Source of the DNA: a virus
DNA length: 25,063 nt
Virus record (IMG/VR): IMGVR_UViG_3300033153_002968
Span: 1 to 25,063 of that record
Reading direction: 5' to 3' (one strand)
Part shown: piece after piece, positions 24,810 through 25,063 of the stretch
Layout: each line of letters begins with the position of its first letter
Numbering within the stretch: the stretch's first letter is position 1
Position numbers and translations under genes: made by a program
The notes under the pieces: model-generated
Told to the model about the DNA's origin: nothing
The model's input: only the letters and a program-made list of their open reading frames with translations
Database searches by the model: none

Positions 24810-25063
24810 ATGCAAAAGTATATTAAAGTCACGGGCATAGCGACCCATGACACTATGATTCTTCCGGCCTTTAAGGTTAAGGAGGTTATTAAGGCCGGTT
24901 CATCACCGGCTAGTACATGCAAGGTTCAGTACATGAATAGTGATTCGGGAAATGATACTATGACAATTACCTATGCGAGCACAACAGACCTCGCGCAAGA
25001 TATTTATATGTGCAATTTTGTAAAAGACCTGCTCGTTAAGGTGCAGTCTAGCAGCTACACGTC
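24810..25063 (+). CDS. hypothetical, probably structural protein, cut by right edge
   Basis: ATG 24810 opens a frame of at least 84 codons that runs off the window, beginning MQKYIKVTGIATHDTMILPA. It is beta-rich with many Ser/Thr and no recognised motif; likely a head or tail completion protein by position after the neck gene. A strong GC-rich inverted repeat at 24864-24910 lies over codons about 19-34. Confidence 0.65.
   Translation, partial: MQKYIKVTGIATHDTMILPAFKVKEVIKAGSSPASTCKVQYMNSDSGNDTMTITYASTTDLAQDIYMCNFVKDLLVKVQSSSYT
24864..24910 (+). repeat. two mutually exclusive hairpins in the right-end gene
   Basis: CCGGCCTT (24864-24871) can pair with AAGGCCGG (24891-24898), and GCCGGT (24894-24899) can pair with ACCGGC (24905-24910). 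The two hairpins share bases 24894-24898 and cannot form together. They lie inside the first 35 codons. Whether this is regulatory or coding coincidence is unclear. Confidence 0.45.

Overview
The window is a segment of a tailed-phage (Caudoviricetes) genome that most likely infects a Bacteroidota host, probably an aquatic one. Two observations point to that host. First, at least eight promoter-like sites match the Bacteroidota -7 box TAnnTTTG, one of them with a full TTTG-N20-TAnnTTTG layout. Second, many genes start behind A-rich leaders without a clear Shine-Dalgarno sequence. No tRNA, integrase, transposase, reverse transcriptase or CRISPR array was seen. The phage identity rests on a contiguous packaging and head block: terminase, portal, scaffold-like protein, capsid.

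Layout. (1) About 1-2751, minus strand: a cluster of mostly small accessory genes, with a 222-aa possible DNA-binding protein first, then a 104-aa protein, an amidoligase-like enzyme and four small proteins. Two hammerhead self-cleaving ribozymes lie between its genes: a textbook type I motif at 2034-2083 and a type III motif at 665-716. A repeated hairpin (stem GTGTCC/GGACAC, loop TCAA on the sense strand) also sits between genes. (2) 2752-3249: a 500-bp intergenic region between divergent transcription units, with a minus-strand promoter, a GTACA-N5-TGTAC palindrome also found at a second minus-strand promoter, inverted repeats, short direct repeats and a C-run tract. It may be an origin or control region. 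(3) 3250-7401, plus strand except one gene: small conserved phage proteins, a complete groEL followed by groES, and an opposing winged-helix gene whose 3' end overlaps groES. (4) 7405-13156: adhesin-type genes, including a 1485-aa protein built from jelly-roll-like repeats that looks like an expanded paralogue of its 162-aa neighbour. (5) 13168-14462: a small gene and a lysis cassette (coiled-coil membrane protein, T7-lysozyme-type amidase, holin). (6) 14504-16612: small and structural genes, a second GroES-like protein and a terminase-small-subunit candidate. (7) 16557-25063: terminase large subunit, portal, scaffold candidate, major capsid protein, a strong terminator, a head/neck protein, a second terminator, and a gene cut by the right edge.

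The plus-strand genes are tightly packed, with ATGA and TAATG overlaps, and make up the late virion, lysis and chaperonin programme. The minus cluster looks like an accessory or early unit whose mRNA could be cut between genes by its own ribozymes. The hairpin that immediately precedes the second ribozyme would protect the 3' end of the amidoligase message. That arrangement is the most notable feature of the window.
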